From positions 9,386,163 through 9,450,162 of the forward strand of contig NC_054703.1 in NCBI RefSeq assembly GCF_016097555.1: 64,000 nt of DNA. The letters are read 5' to 3'. This document shows, piece after piece, positions 32,218-42,975 of this stretch. The notes under the pieces were generated by a model. The model saw nothing but the letters and a program-made list of their open reading frames with translations. It did no database searches and was not told the DNA's origin. Made by a program: the position numbers and the translations under genes. The stretch comes from Gigantopelta aegis. Its lineage: Eukaryota; Mollusca; Gastropoda; Neomphalida; Peltospiridae. Positions within the stretch are counted from its first letter, which is position 1. Every line of letters starts with the position of its first letter.

Positions 32218-34260
32218 GATATCACAAAATCTACTACCAAAATAAATCAATGGCTTCTGAAACAAATGTAAAACTCAGAAACAATTAATATATGTTAGTA
32301 GCCTGCTATGAAAACAAAAGTAGTTATTTCAGAGAACAAAACTATATACAAACATCTGAAATAAAAGATAGATCCACATTAGTATGCATCAACTGAACTG
32401 ACTAGTGTAAACAAATCAAAGTTAAGTACACATAAATGAATTGTCATAAGCTGTAGATTACCCTACATACAAGTAATCTATTAAATAACACAAACAAAAT
32501 GTGGTATGTCACAGAACACTATGTCAAACTAAAACCAACACATTAGCCTTACAATCCAAGACCAACTCAACTCAACTGAATACCATGCAACTCAGCTGAA
32601 TACAACTCAACTTGACACAACTCAACTCAAACCTTGAATGCAATTATAACAACCACATTCCAAAACGTAGCTTCCCAGTAAGCTATAAACACAGAACCCT
32701 TGCAAGTAAAGTTCAATGCTGTAAAGTATTTACAGTATATAGTTAAGCGGTTAACTATATAGTAAAGTAAACTACACACCAAAGTATTTATAATTTATAA
32801 TTTGCATGAGATATAGTAAATATTCAGTAGCAAATGTGCCTAATGTTCAGTGTGTGCATGTGTATGTATGTATACTATATCCACCCAAATTCCTATCAGT
32901 CTCCCACAAAACAGTCAGTCACTCAGTCTGAACCAGTCAACAAATGTCGAGAGAAAAAGAGGAAAGAAGAGAGATCTGAAAATTAAACATTAAGACACAG
33001 ACAAACAACAATAAGAGACAAGGTATGCGCAGTATGAATTAATATGAAATGAAAACAATATATATATATATTTGTTTGGGTTTTTTCCACTTAAATTAAA
33101 ATTAAATTTAAAGTTTGAAATTATAGCCTAAATTTATTGTCAAAATTAAACTAAATTTAAATTATTTAGAATATTTAATAACTAAATATAAATTATTTAA
33201 ACAAACAATTAAAGTATAAATTTAAATCAAACTAAGTTACCGGTAATAATCAAGTACTGGGGAAACAAAAATAAATCTCACAGACTATTACCTCAGATAA
33301 ATAAATGGATAGAATTCTGAAGCTTTAACCTTTGAGAAGCTAATATAGAAATAACTAATAAATCAAACAAAATCAATGAAATATATACTGTAAACAAAAG
33401 CAAAGAAAAAACCCACAAAAAAAACCCAACCCAAATTATATGAGTAACAAAACCTGAAAAGTAAAGAAACTAAAATGTAAACAAAGACTTTTTACATGTC
33501 TGCTAAACTATTTGACTATGTAAACATTAATATAAACAAACAAAAATTAAACTGAAATCAACAAACTTTTTAAGTCAATTAAATGACGGAAACACAATTC
33601 AATGTTAACTCAAAAGTGAAATCAAATGATATAATTATACTAACGAAATTTAATAATTACTAGATTAAGATAATTTCAAAAATAAAACAAAACCAAAAAT
33701 AATAAATATACTGACAAAAAAAATTAAACTGCAGAGAGTGTTAACAAAGCAAAACACAATTTAAACAATTAAAACAAATTGAAAATATAGAAACAAAATT
33801 ACCAACCAGGAAAAAAAAATATACAATAAATATTTTAAGAATGCACACACACAAAAATAAATAAACTATGAATGTCTCAATAAACACAATGTACTGTTAT
33901 CTAATGTAAATAAAAAATGCTACTCACATACATCTTCAGAAAACAGCACAAGACAAAAACAAATCACAGTTTAAATGCACAGACAGTTCTGCAACAGTTT
34001 ACATAATTGTTCTGCAACACAGTCAGTTAAAAAAAATCACATCCAGCGATGACAAAGTTCAGTGACCATGACCGGTCAAGTCCAAAGACAAATCGGTAAC
34101 TTCCGGAATTCAGATCAGAAGACACACGATGAACTCCGAAACTGGAAATGGCTCCGGCAACTATCGTTGAATTCCGGCAACTATCGATGACTTCCGGTGT
34201 CGCGAAATATATTCGCCCCCCTAGAAAATCGCCGGCCGGCGGATTTATTTCTCGCCCCCC
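32218..34260. other. A-rich leader-like region, no gene
   Basis: About 2 kb of strongly AT-rich sequence (A-rich on plus, T-rich on the element's coding strand), with CAACTCAACTGAATAC repeats at 32566-32640. No primer-binding site, second LTR or ORF was found, although a 5' LTR would be expected on this side within a normal-sized element. At 34145-34195 GGCTCCGGCAACTATCG and TTCCGGCAACTATCG form a short duplication. Confidence 0.5.
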
Positions 34261-34625
34261 TCCAAATATGTTCCCCCCCCCCCCCCCCCCCTATATAATG
34301 TGTTATATATAGGACGATGATCTATTTCTACCATAGTCCATACGCATACAAATTCTGTGCTGTCTTTAATAGTCATCGAAAAAAGAGAGAAATATCCTTA
34401 TTTATTATATATTCATTCAATCTTAGTATAGTAATAAAGACCATTCCGATCCGTGCAATTAAAAAATCTTTTATTGAACATATGTCCAATAAAAGCCTGA
34501 ACTATTTTTTGGGGAATCCCCCATATTATTGTTTGAGAGTTAGCTCCCTTGAATGTTTATTATTATTTTATTATTTTATTAATTTTAAAATAAATAAATA
34601 AACTAAAGAAGGTATGTAATAAATA
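34261..34625. other. Poly(C) tract and AT-rich spacer
   Basis: A 19-base poly(C) run at 34273-34291, then AT-rich DNA with no gene. Confidence 0.6.
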
Positions 34626-34791
34626 CAGAACTTCACATACGTTTTTTTCGTTCCTATTTATTGCACTTGTTTATTGTGCGCAAGAATATATACCACTCGA
34701 CCGCTACGCGGTCTCGTGCTATATATTATTCTTGCGCACAATAAACTCGTGCAATAAATAGGAACGAAAAAAAAACGTATGTGAAGTTCTG
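34626..34791. mobile_element. Near-perfect fold-back palindrome
   Basis: Arms of about 75 bp (CAGAACTTCACATACG / CGTATGTGAAGTTCTG; CGTTCCTATTTATTGCAC / GTGCAATAAATAGGAACG; TTTATTGTGCGCAAGAAT / ATTCTTGCGCACAATAAA). The apex itself folds: GACCGC-TAC-GCGGTC inside a CACTCG...CTCGTG frame. No ORF. The structure matches a palindromic MITE or fold-back element. Confidence 0.88.
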
Positions 34792-35721
34792 TGTATATAT
34801 TACACTTTTTGGAAACAGTTCTCAAGCGAATTACTCTCTAATTATACAACATTACATTAGAAGAATACCCTCTATTTTACCTTTAGTTTACACTGTCTAT
34901 GATTATAATTAATTTCTATCTATAGTATAGAGACTATAGACGATATTTTATTTCTTTATTTCATTTGTGAATGCAGTGCCCCGATTTCCTCCATACGGTA
35001 TTCATACGTCATGCATTTTAAAACACTTCAGAAAGACATTAATCCATGGATATGATTTGAATAAAAACATACTCTCCGTCAAATATATAAAACTCAGATA
35101 ATATGTTTCGCTTGTAGTGATGACTTCTATTGTAAACTGAATTATATAATTATAGGGGTCACTTTATTATCCATTATACAAGTGATTCTACTGATGTTGT
35201 GGCGTATATTTAGGAGAGTTTTGGGCTATCCTGGCAGTGTACTTATCTAATATGATGATGTATATACACACACAGGGTGAGCTTCTCTTGTTTCATTCTC
35301 CTGCTAGTGCACTATTATAATTTGCATAGTAAAGAAAGTTTGTTTTACTCCACCCCTAATATATTGGTCTACTATGATAATGTATTTAGCTCTCCGGTTA
35401 GTCTATATAATAAATAACTATGTGATAAATAGAATCTCACATCCGTGCTAATTTTATTACAGTGGGTGTGTGGGGGTGGGGTGGGGTGGAGTGGATAGAG
35501 GATATATAGTGGGAACTAATAATTCCATACTTTCTCAGAAGCTCTTGGTATCGTATAACAACAAATGACATTATATTCAAATCAAACCATAAACATTTTA
35601 TTTCAAATTAAGTATCCATCAGGGAACCAAAATGCAATACTTGCATAAAATATAGTAAATAAAGAGAACGAAAATACGAAGTTATGAAGTCCTATCATAT
35701 AAACACGAGTCTTTTTTCTTC
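34792..35721. other. AT-rich DNA downstream of the integrase-Ulp1 gene
   Basis: No gene recognised. A G/T-rich run GGTGTGTGGGGGTGGGGTGG lies at 35463. Confidence 0.35.
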
Positions 35722-37321
35722 TTAGATGCACACGATTTTATCCATCGATTTTTTTCTCAGTGACATATAATCGAATGCTCGCATCTTCCTGTCTTCAATA
35801 CATTTTAAGATATGATTGCGCATATTGGCAATGTTATATTTCACTGAGGGAGACATATCCTGGGCCAACTGGAAGGCATTGGCTATTGCAAAGACCCCAC
35901 AATCATTCCCATTCGGCTGAGGCTGAACATCTAGAACTGTCACTGTAAGTGACCCATCTGTGTTCAAACGATTCTTGAAAATTTCTTTCATTTGCCGTGT
36001 TATGTTGTCAGTAATGGGATGAGATGGAATGCTGTCAGCGAATTGAATTCCATCCTTACTCCCAGAAACAGTCACCCAGTGATCATGGTCATGTAAGATT
36101 TGCACAGTGGTATCCATTGGCTTGAATGCTGTCTGCTTCAGTAGTGTAGACTGATTTTGAATACCAGTAGACTCTGTGATGAGCATATGGCAAGCATCAA
36201 TCACTCTGTCGCTCAACCATGCACCGTTGAGAATGTCGCATCGATCACTCTCGTTCAGTTTAAATTTTGGTACCCATTTCGACGACCTTTGTGGCAGCTC
36301 TTCTGTCTTGACAGATTTTGTTGCACTTTCAGGTTTGTTCCACCTCTTAAGATTCACGGCATTGTATTTGGTTTTCAGCACGGCATCACCCTTCTTCAAT
36401 ACGTAGAGTCCTTTCCCTAAAGTTTGCGTCACTGTATATGGCCCCTTGAATCGTGGTGCGAGTTTGTCTCCCTTCCTGGTATCTCGTCGACGGTTGACTA
36501 TCGCCACGTGATCGCCAATCTGGTAATTAAAATATATTAAATTTAGTAAGATGTAGTCATTGCAAACATTGATCACTTCGGTTGAACCCTGAGAAAGCCT
36601 ACAGGCCTTGAACTTAACTTTTTACAGGTAGCCACCCGGGCTACCAGCTTATGCCTTTTGGTAGCACTGAAACAACATATTAAGTCAGTGATTTTAAAAA
36701 TGCACTGGCTCAGACTGAAAATTCTCTGACCCAAAATATATTTTATCATATGCATGTATACCAAAAATAATTTTTAAACTAATACAACTCAATACAAAAT
36801 GTATCAGTTAATATACGTTTTGATAATATAATGCTCTTTTTTACCAAGGAATATTTTAAAAAATATATATTTTTAAGAAATGTTTCGGGTTTTTTTTTTA
36901 ATTGTATAGTTTACGTATTACAGCACAATGCTTGTCTACGAAGCAACAAGGCATACCATAAATTAATTACCTCAAATATGGATCCTCTGTGCTTAATGTC
37001 GTATCGTTTCTTTTGTTTCTTCTGGGCATCTGATATGTTGTCCTGGGCGGTGTCACGATGCTTGGTCAGGTCTGCCAGCTGCTTCATTCTGGTGCCGACA
37101 TCATCCATGTCCACATCACATGTTGCATCGTCTACCTGGTATTCTAGGTCGACGGGGAGTCGGGGCTTCTGGCCATAAAGCAATTCAAATAGCAAATACT
37201 TTGTAGAACTCTATTTGTTTGTACTGTAGGCGAAGGCTATGACATGTATGTACTGATCCCAGTCGTTGCACTCATCGTTTACCATGTTGTACATGTATTC
37301 AAATGTGATACTCATTTCCTC
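35722..37321 (-). pseudogene. Integrase C-terminal region fused to Ulp1/SENP-type protease, intron-split
   Basis: Exon 37321-36971 encodes the end of an integrase: NDECNDWDQYIHVIAFAYST, a TAG stop at 37211-37213, then FELLYGQKPRLPVDLE and DAQKKQKKRYDIKH. A clean GT...AG intron (36520-36970, 451 bp, phase 0) joins it to exon 36519-35722, which continues IGDHVAIVNRRRDTRKGDKL and RFKGPYTV...GKGLYVL, a GPY/F-type module. Next comes a C48-type cysteine protease with WLSDRVIDACHML, HDHDHW (His), FADSIPSHP (Asp), QPQPNGNDCGVFAIANA (Gln and Cys). All four active-site residues are present and the protease exon is open. Another AG acceptor precedes 37321 but the catalytic integrase exons are not visible. 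Ginger-type DNA transposons are the best match I know for GPY/F integrases with accessory cysteine proteases; a Gypsy origin is possible. The integrase stop argues for decay, while the clean Ulp1 exon argues for recent or continuing function. Confidence 0.82.
36520..36970 (-). other. Intron in integrase-Ulp1 gene
   Basis: Donor GAG/GTAATT at 36971/36970 and acceptor TTAATTACCAG/ATTGG at 36520/36519. Removing it joins KHRGSIFE directly to IGDHVAIVNRRRD, the expected order in this integrase tail, without changing frame. Confidence 0.82.
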
Positions 37322-37892
37322 CTGTGGGTGTTAGAAACCATTCTTATAGTTCTCATTTTTAATATGTACTTTTAGTGCGCTACATCTGACCTTAAACAAT
37401 ACTTATGGAATTATACTTATACATGTACGCTGTAAAATATCATCAAAGAACATCATTTTAGTAGCGTTATAACAGATATAAAATGTTTAGTACCACCACA
37501 TTAAGACAGGTGTTTACTGTTTGCAGAAAGGAAACAAACAATTCTTGAAGAAGTATCTAGCTATAAACTTTCATTATATTTGCTTACAAATATTTGACAA
37601 TTCAAATGCATAATTAATAGGCTACATTATTCCAGTAACTGAAGTTGGATGTGTGCGTGTGTATGTGCGTGTGTTTATCTTTGCGAGGGTCTGTATCATA
37701 TGTGTATATGTATGTATATGTGCGTGTGTGTGTCTATGTATGTGTGTGCGCGCGTGTGTGACATGCTCACGTGTATAAAACATAACAGTGATATAAATAT
37801 CTTCCATCCTGAAAGTTCATTAAATGACGAGAATCCCCCTCTCCAAAAGCTACGTCGGCTCCATTGTATGGGGGTGATTCTAAGACGACGGG
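37322..37892. other. Upstream region, no recognised exon
   Basis: Contains an acceptor-like ACACCCACAG next to the exon at 37321 and a TG/GTGT-rich tract at 37650-37765. I could not find the catalytic integrase exons expected upstream. Confidence 0.45.
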
Positions 37893-38388
37893 TCGGGGCG
37901 ATTCTATTTGAAGGGAAGGGTGTTGTTTTAAACCCTTTCGCTGGGGGCGGGGGGGCGACAGAACATAGGTACGTCGATTCTATTTAGGGACCGGCTGTCG
38001 ACGATATCCGAGCCATCAAAGATCCCCCTTCCAAACGTGGCTCCATTGTCTACTTCAGAGAAAGAAAAGCAGTGTCCTTTCTGGTCAGGTGAATTTCCCA
38101 AAGTACTTAACCCTTTCGCTGTGGCGATAGGGCGACAAACATAGGTCAGTCAATAGGGAATGTGATATACTGGTCAAAGTGTCAAAAGGTCGTATTTCTA
38201 AACATGAAAAGCAAGCTACACTGGTCAGGTGAATTTCAAAAAAAGTACTTGACCCTTAATTAAAAATCCCAGTAGGTGAGTATGTGTGTCAAAGGTTATT
38301 GTACAGTGCAGCTACACACTAGCTTAAAACCCATAAAACATTGTGTATTTGGTTAGTGCTAGTACTATAAAACATTCACCTGGTTACA
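37893..38388 (-). repeat. Rearranged LTR-like copy
   Basis: Shares many blocks with the LTR at 26349-26763 (AAGGGTGTTGTTTTAAA, CTTTCGCTG, CTTCAGAGAAAG, TCTGGTCAGGTGAATTTC, ACCCTTAATTAAAA, ATTCACCTGGTTACA), but several blocks occur twice or out of order. For example AACCCTTTCGCTG is at 37934 and 38107 and GTCAGGTGAATTTC at 38090 and 38226. CTAGTACTATAA, the right flank, also appears inside at 38369. It is the second LTR-like boundary of the 12-kb insertion. Confidence 0.7.
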
Positions 38389-38523
38389 CTAGTACTATAA
38401 CTTACTCTACTGACTTAACCCGGGGGTATGTAATGGCGAATCCAGAAAGGGGACACTACTAGAGGTCCCTTGACGGTACGTCCTGCCCTGTTTAAGGTGC
38501 CCTACTTAATGACTCCTAAGTTT

Positions 38524-38735
38524 CTTGGTACAACACAGGCCGTGGTATGTATTATGCTGTCTATGCGATGGTACATATAAAAGAACCCTTGCTGCTAATC
38601 AGAAAGAGTAGCCAATGACGTGGCGACAGCGGGTTTCCTCTCTCAATATCTGTGTGGTCCATAACCATGTACGTCCGACGCCATATACTCGTAAATAAAA
38701 TGTGTTGAGTGCGTCGTTAAATAAAACATTTCCTT
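38524..38735 (+). mobile_element. SINE body and tail
   Basis: GGCCGTGGTATGTATTATGC, GGCGACAGCGGGTTTCCTCT, and tail GTGCGTCGTTAAATAAAACA. The head is missing. The paralogous copy is at 46318-46530. Confidence 0.85.
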
Positions 38736-39080
38736 CCCTCCTTAGTTTGTTTTTAAAATTTTCCGGAAACCGCGTCTCCACGCCTTTTTGTTTCAAAATC
38801 TTCTACCCAGACTATTATGCAACCGACCCCCCCCCCCCCCCCCCCCCCCCCGACCTTTGGGATCTCGGCTCATTTGTTTGCCTTCGACAAACTCGAATTG
38901 CCATTTTTTGAATTTTGTGACCTCCTTTTACAAAATCTTGAATACACCCATTTTGGTATGGTACACCCCCACCCCACCCACACACACCGCTAATCACACC
39001 TCTTTTTCACCCATCACCGTTTGTGTTTGCCGCTATCGCCCGTAAACCGACCTCTAGACAGTGACGGTGTCCCCCCCCCT

Positions 39081-39119
<39 letters not shown>

Positions 39120-39192
39120 ACCAATATAGAGCCAGATTACGTCAATGTCACTCCACCGGAGTCAAACGTGGTGAATTTGGCATATAGTGTAA
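38736..39192. repeat. C-rich tracts with flanking duplicated DNA
   Basis: Poly(C) at about 38827-38850 and a C-rich run at 39071-39119 with only two T interruptions. The DNA around them (TTCCGGAAACCGC, CTCATTTGTTTGCC) is shared with copy B near 46565-46860, where the C runs have different lengths. Confidence 0.9.
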
Positions 39193-39412
39193 GAGGGGAA
39201 ACCCGCTACATGTTTTCATTAGCAGCAAGGGATATGGTATATGCTCCAGCGCACAGACAGTATAGCCTTTGATATGCCAGTTATGGCGCACTGGCTGGAA
39301 CGAGAAATAGCCCAATGGGACCACCGACGGTGATCGTTTCTAGAGCTAAACCGACTGTGCCTGGAGCGCTTTATCACTGGACTACGTCCCGCCCATGGAT
39401 ACACACAATGTT
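39193..39412 (-). mobile_element. SINE, head and body, minus orientation
   Basis: AGCAGCAAGGGATATGGTAT, GCACTGGCTGGAACGAGAAA, GCCCAATGGGACCACCGACG and head GGACTACGTCCCGCCC at the right. The paralog is at 46895-47058. Confidence 0.85.
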
Positions 39413-40562
39413 AATTTCGTCCGGCTATAACTACGTGACACTTCAGAGTTTCACGCCTGAAGTAACTACGGATAAACACACCCCCCCCCCCCCCCCCGCA
39501 GCGTATGTGTACAACCTGTAGAACAACCGCAGCTACAACCTGATATAACTTAAATATAGCTATCAACACTATTACTAAATAGTTCAAACACTATTTGAAT
39601 CTAACAAATTTCAACGTTCCGCCACCTGTGAAATATTTAGATGTTAATGGCATTAAAAGTTAAACATTGGCGACGAAGTGTTGGTATCAGAATAAAGTTA
39701 GCTCTAATGCCGACAATAGAGCTTGCTTGCTGTTTTTGTATAGACTAAAAACACAAAAAGAAGAGAAAAAATTAAGATTAAAAAAAAAGAAGAAAAAAAG
39801 AAAGAAGCAAATACAAACTACACCACCCTCCAAAAAAAATAAAAATAAATAAATAAATAAATAAATAATACAAAATAAAATGAAATAAACTAGCATAAAT
39901 CCCCCACCCACTAAAACCGAAACAAAACAAAATTAAAACCTAAAAAAATTAGTACATGTGTGGTACATAATATGCCTGTCAAAAATAGGTCGCGATGACC
40001 TGCATGTAGTTATGGCACCCGATACACTGCCATCCCAAGTTAGACTTACATGCAAGACGTGTCGATCCCATATGCATACGAATTGATAAGGAAGATAAGA
40101 CTCGGACAAGGATTTTCTTTCACGTGCAGTAATGCATGAAACGTAGGTCGCGGTGACCAAGTCATGATACACGACACTCCCAAGTTGTACTTGCATGCAA
40201 GATTTCATGATCCCATATGAATTGATAAGGAAGATGTGCTCCGGAAACGAAACTTCTGTGGACAGTCGGACAGACGGACAGACGGAGGGACGAAGTCACA
40301 CCACAGTACGTTCGGTATAAAAGCTCCTGTAATAGTAATAATTACACAAAACCCTAAGCAGTCAGCGACCGTTTATTGAATATTAATTGCCTATAAATTA
40401 GAGTGTTTGTTTGCGCTTCACTTATACACGTTTTATTACATAATACATCACACTGTACTTATTAATGTGTATGTAAGCTTATCTTTACTAAAAGCTAATG
40501 AAAAATCAGTTTGTCCAATATTTATCTGTTTGCATTCACCTGAAAGATAATGGGATTGGCTG

Positions 40563-40566
<4 letters not shown>
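39413..40566. repeat. Duplicated non-coding DNA, copy A
   Basis: No gene. Contains a 17-C run at 39481-39497, an A-rich tract at 39765-39895, and an internal duplication: GGTCGCGATGACCTGCATG (39988) and GGTCGCGGTGACCAAGTC (40146), each followed by CCATCCCAAGTTAGACTT/CACTCCCAAGTTGTACTT and GCATGCAAG. This internal pair is also present in copy B (47707, 47866). Confidence 0.8.

Positions 40567-40658
<92 letters not shown>
40567..40658. repeat. (GA)n microsatellite
   Basis: About 92 bp of pure GA. Copy B has only GAGAGAGCGAG at the same place (48250-48260), so the expansion followed the duplication or was lost in B. Confidence 0.95.
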
Positions 40659-40661
<3 letters not shown>

Positions 40662-40844
40662 ACAACCCGATCCTGATTACCCAAGTGAATTGGAATAGAG
40701 CTACACATATTCCAACGCATTAACTAATAAACCCTATGTTTATCCACTTAAATATTGCAGTCTTCGTCGTTATGTTCCATTCATCCTACCATTATATTTA
40801 GAGAATAACTACCGAGCTACGAGTAATGATGGATTTTCTGTCCA

Positions 40845-41436
40845 GAGTGAATGAATGTTGTAAACCCGAGATGGTTATTCCCTCTATTACCCACTGTCAA
40901 TGTAAACCCGAGATGGTTATTCCCTCTATTACCCACTGTCAATGTAAACCCGAGATGGTTATTCCCTGTATTACCCACTGTCAATGTAAACCTGAGATGG
41001 TTATTCTCTCTATTACCCACTGTCAATTTTAACTGATTTTCTGTCCAGAGTGAATGAATGTTGTAAACCCGAGATGGTTATTCCCTCTATTACACACTGT
41101 CAATTTTAACTGAGTTTCTGTCCAGAGTGAATGAATGTTGTAAACCCGAGATGCTTATCCCTCTATTACCCACTGTCAATGTAAACCCGAGATGGTTATT
41201 CCCTCTATTACCCACTGTCAATGTAGACCCGAGATAGTTATTCCCTGTATTACCCACTGTCAATGTAGACTCGAGTTGGTTATTCCCTCTATTACCCACT
41301 GTCAATGTAAACCCGAGATGGTTATTCCCTCTATTACCCACTGTCAATTTTAACTGATTTTCTGTCCAAAGTAAATGAATGTTGTAAACCCGAGATGGTT
41401 ATTCCCTCTATTACCCACTGTCAATTTTAACTGAGT
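40845..41436. repeat. 42-bp minisatellite with higher-order spacer
   Basis: Unit TGTAAACCCGAGATGGTTAT plus TCCCTCTATTACCCACTGTC plus AA, 42 bp, in runs of four, one, five and one copies. The runs are separated by TTTTAACTGATTTTCTGTCC AGAGTGAATGAATG-type spacers. Because 42 is a multiple of three, several frames stay open (14-residue units LTVGNRGNNHLGFT on the minus strand), but runs are closed by the spacers. Confidence 0.95.
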
Positions 41437-41999
41437 TTTAATGTACACATTTCTCTGCAGTCTACAACAAAGCCATCAGCCATTACGTCATATAATATTA
41501 CGCGCATTACATGACGTAATGTAAGTGGCGTCATAGCATAACGCCGTTCCCTTTACAGCCAAATGTTTACAGTACAAAATAATACAACTGTATTTGCATT
41601 TGAAAATAATTATTGTTATATATTATTAAAGCCGCTGCTTATGAAAATATACCAGTTCATGTTTACGAAACAAATGAGACCATTTGCTTGTATAAATCTT
41701 TGTAGATCGTATAACTTATGTGTAATCTAGGGCCGTAGCTAGCATGGAAACCATTATAGAAAATTAAAGAAAAGGAGCTTTATACTATTAACTACTCAGT
41801 TCCCCCCCCCCCCCCCCCATTTTTTTTTAGAAAGTGTGGACTAACTCCGCCACGTGGCTAAATACAAAATAGATTTAAGAAAATGGAACATACATTTATA
41901 AAAAAAAAAAATTATTATTATTATTTTTTTAGATTTCATCTATTGTTAAAAATATAGACGATCCTGCGTGGGGTGTGGGTGGTGGCTCCAAGCATAGAA
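41437..41999. other. Unassigned sequence with poly(C)
   Basis: A short palindrome-rich stretch CATTACGTCATATAATATTACGCG / ATTACATGACGTAATG (41480-41520) and a 16-C run at about 41803-41818 followed by poly(T). No gene. Confidence 0.4.
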
Positions 42000-42053
42000 T
42001 GTGAGGTTAGATGTACACCATTGGTAGAGTAAGTTCGAGTGCATGACATTTTA
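42000..42053. repeat. Short repeat shared with the edge of the second gap
   Basis: GTGAGGTTAGATGTACACCA and TTGGTAGAGTAAGTTCGAGT plus GCATGACATT recur at 57975-58028 with one or two changes, directly before the 200-N gap. Confidence 0.85.
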
Positions 42054-42238
42054 CTGGACTAGAGAGGGGGGGGGGGGCGTCCAGTTGGTGCCTAACGAAG
42101 CGTGTCATACTACCCAAATATATACATTTTAAAATAGAAAGGGGAGGGGGGGTGGGGTGGTGGCTGTAGAGCGCTAGCCTGATACGCAATGGGTTACGAT
42201 AGACGCTTCCCACAAACACCATTGACTGGTACACTTGT
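42054..42238. other. Unassigned sequence
   Basis: G-rich runs at 42066 and 42140; nothing else recognised. Confidence 0.3.
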
Positions 42239-42300
42239 TATCGGCCTCCGTGGCGTCGTGGTTAAGCCATTGGGCTACAGGATGGTAAATACACCTTTTA
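42239..42300 (+). mobile_element. SINE head fragment
   Basis: TCGGCCTCCGTGGCGTCGTGG, GTTAAGCCATTGGGCTACAGG matches the tRNA-like head of the 43.7-kb SINE; the rest is absent. Confidence 0.7.
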
Positions 42301-42975
42301 TTTACTGTTCTATTTGTACGTAGGCCTATGTATAAAATACCCCTTGCCTCGTTTTGGAACAAGTGATCTTGTGTGGCGTCGGGAGGTTTTTTCCCACATT
42401 CTAGGCTGATTGTTGGAGAAAAACAACAAAATATAATTATCATAACTGCCAAATATCAGTAGTCTAAAAATTCGTTGTTGTTTTCTGTCCAGAACCCCCC
42501 CCCCCCAAAAAAAAAAAAAAAAAAAAACAAAAAAAAAAAAAAAAAAAAAAAAAACAAACAAACAAACAAAAAAAAAAACAAAAAAAAAAAAACAACAACA
42601 ATAAACGAACAAACACAACAGCGAAGTGGGACACATCTCACCAATATATACTGGACTACATTAAAAACGCATAGCCCAAACTTCAGATATAAAATGTGAT
42701 AAAACAACCTGTAGGTATCCATGCTGTGGCTTAAACCGTTTATGTAAATGACCTGGGGACTAAGTTTGTTTCCATGCATACGCAAAGGATCTAAGATTAG
42801 ATTAATTAATAAAGAAAACAAAACAAAATAAACAGTTACGTACATGTTTATTGAAAAGTCACATAAATACTTTCATAATTATAGCCAACTTCCAACCCGA
42901 GTACGACATACATATTCACATACCTCTTGATATCCCACTGAAAAAAGACCATCAGCTAAACAGAAAACACAATCA
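42301..42975. other. A-rich tract and unassigned DNA
   Basis: A (A)n/(AAAC)n tract at 42507-42600 preceded by a 12-C run. The minus-strand Phe-rich ORFs across it are artefacts of the poly(A). Confidence 0.6.

Larger units (their letters stand above)
26349..38388 (-). mobile_element. 12.04-kb insertion bounded by Ty3/Gypsy LTR-like ends
   Basis: Both boundaries are visible. The left end begins TGTAACACTGG, the right end finishes CCTGGTTACA, and both sides are flanked by CTAG (26345-26348 and 38389-38392). The uninterrupted target is preserved in the paralogous segment at 46181-46200, where CAAAAGTACCAGAAATAGTAAC is collinear with the joined flanks. The body contains Gypsy gag-pol (26796-32217), an AT-rich leader, a fold-back hairpin and an integrase-Ulp1 gene. 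At 12 kb it is about twice the size of a plain Gypsy element, so nested insertions are likely. Confidence 0.8.
38389..40805. repeat. Segmental duplication copy A, right piece
   Basis: Collinear and direct with 46189-48805. Shared landmarks: CTACTGACTTAACCCGG, GTAATGGCGAATCCAGA, the SINE tail at 38524-38735, a poly(C) tract, CTCATTTGTTTGCC..GACAAACTC, the reversed SINE, GTACATAATATGCCTGTCAA, GTTCGGTATAAAA and CTACACATATTCCAACGCAT. Copy A has a longer GA microsatellite and lacks the TTAA MITE. Ends fade near 40805 and 48805. Confidence 0.92.

Noticed and set aside
39667..39911. Lys-rich and Phe-rich ORFs in duplication copy A
   Set aside because: Low-complexity A-rich tract that is also present, with different length and frame, in copy B at 47.45-47.6 kb.
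40498..40720. Arg-Glu and Ser-Leu repeat ORFs
   Set aside because: Translations of the GA microsatellite.
42310..42845. Phe-rich ORFs resembling membrane proteins
   Set aside because: Caused by a long interrupted poly(A) tract read on the other strand.
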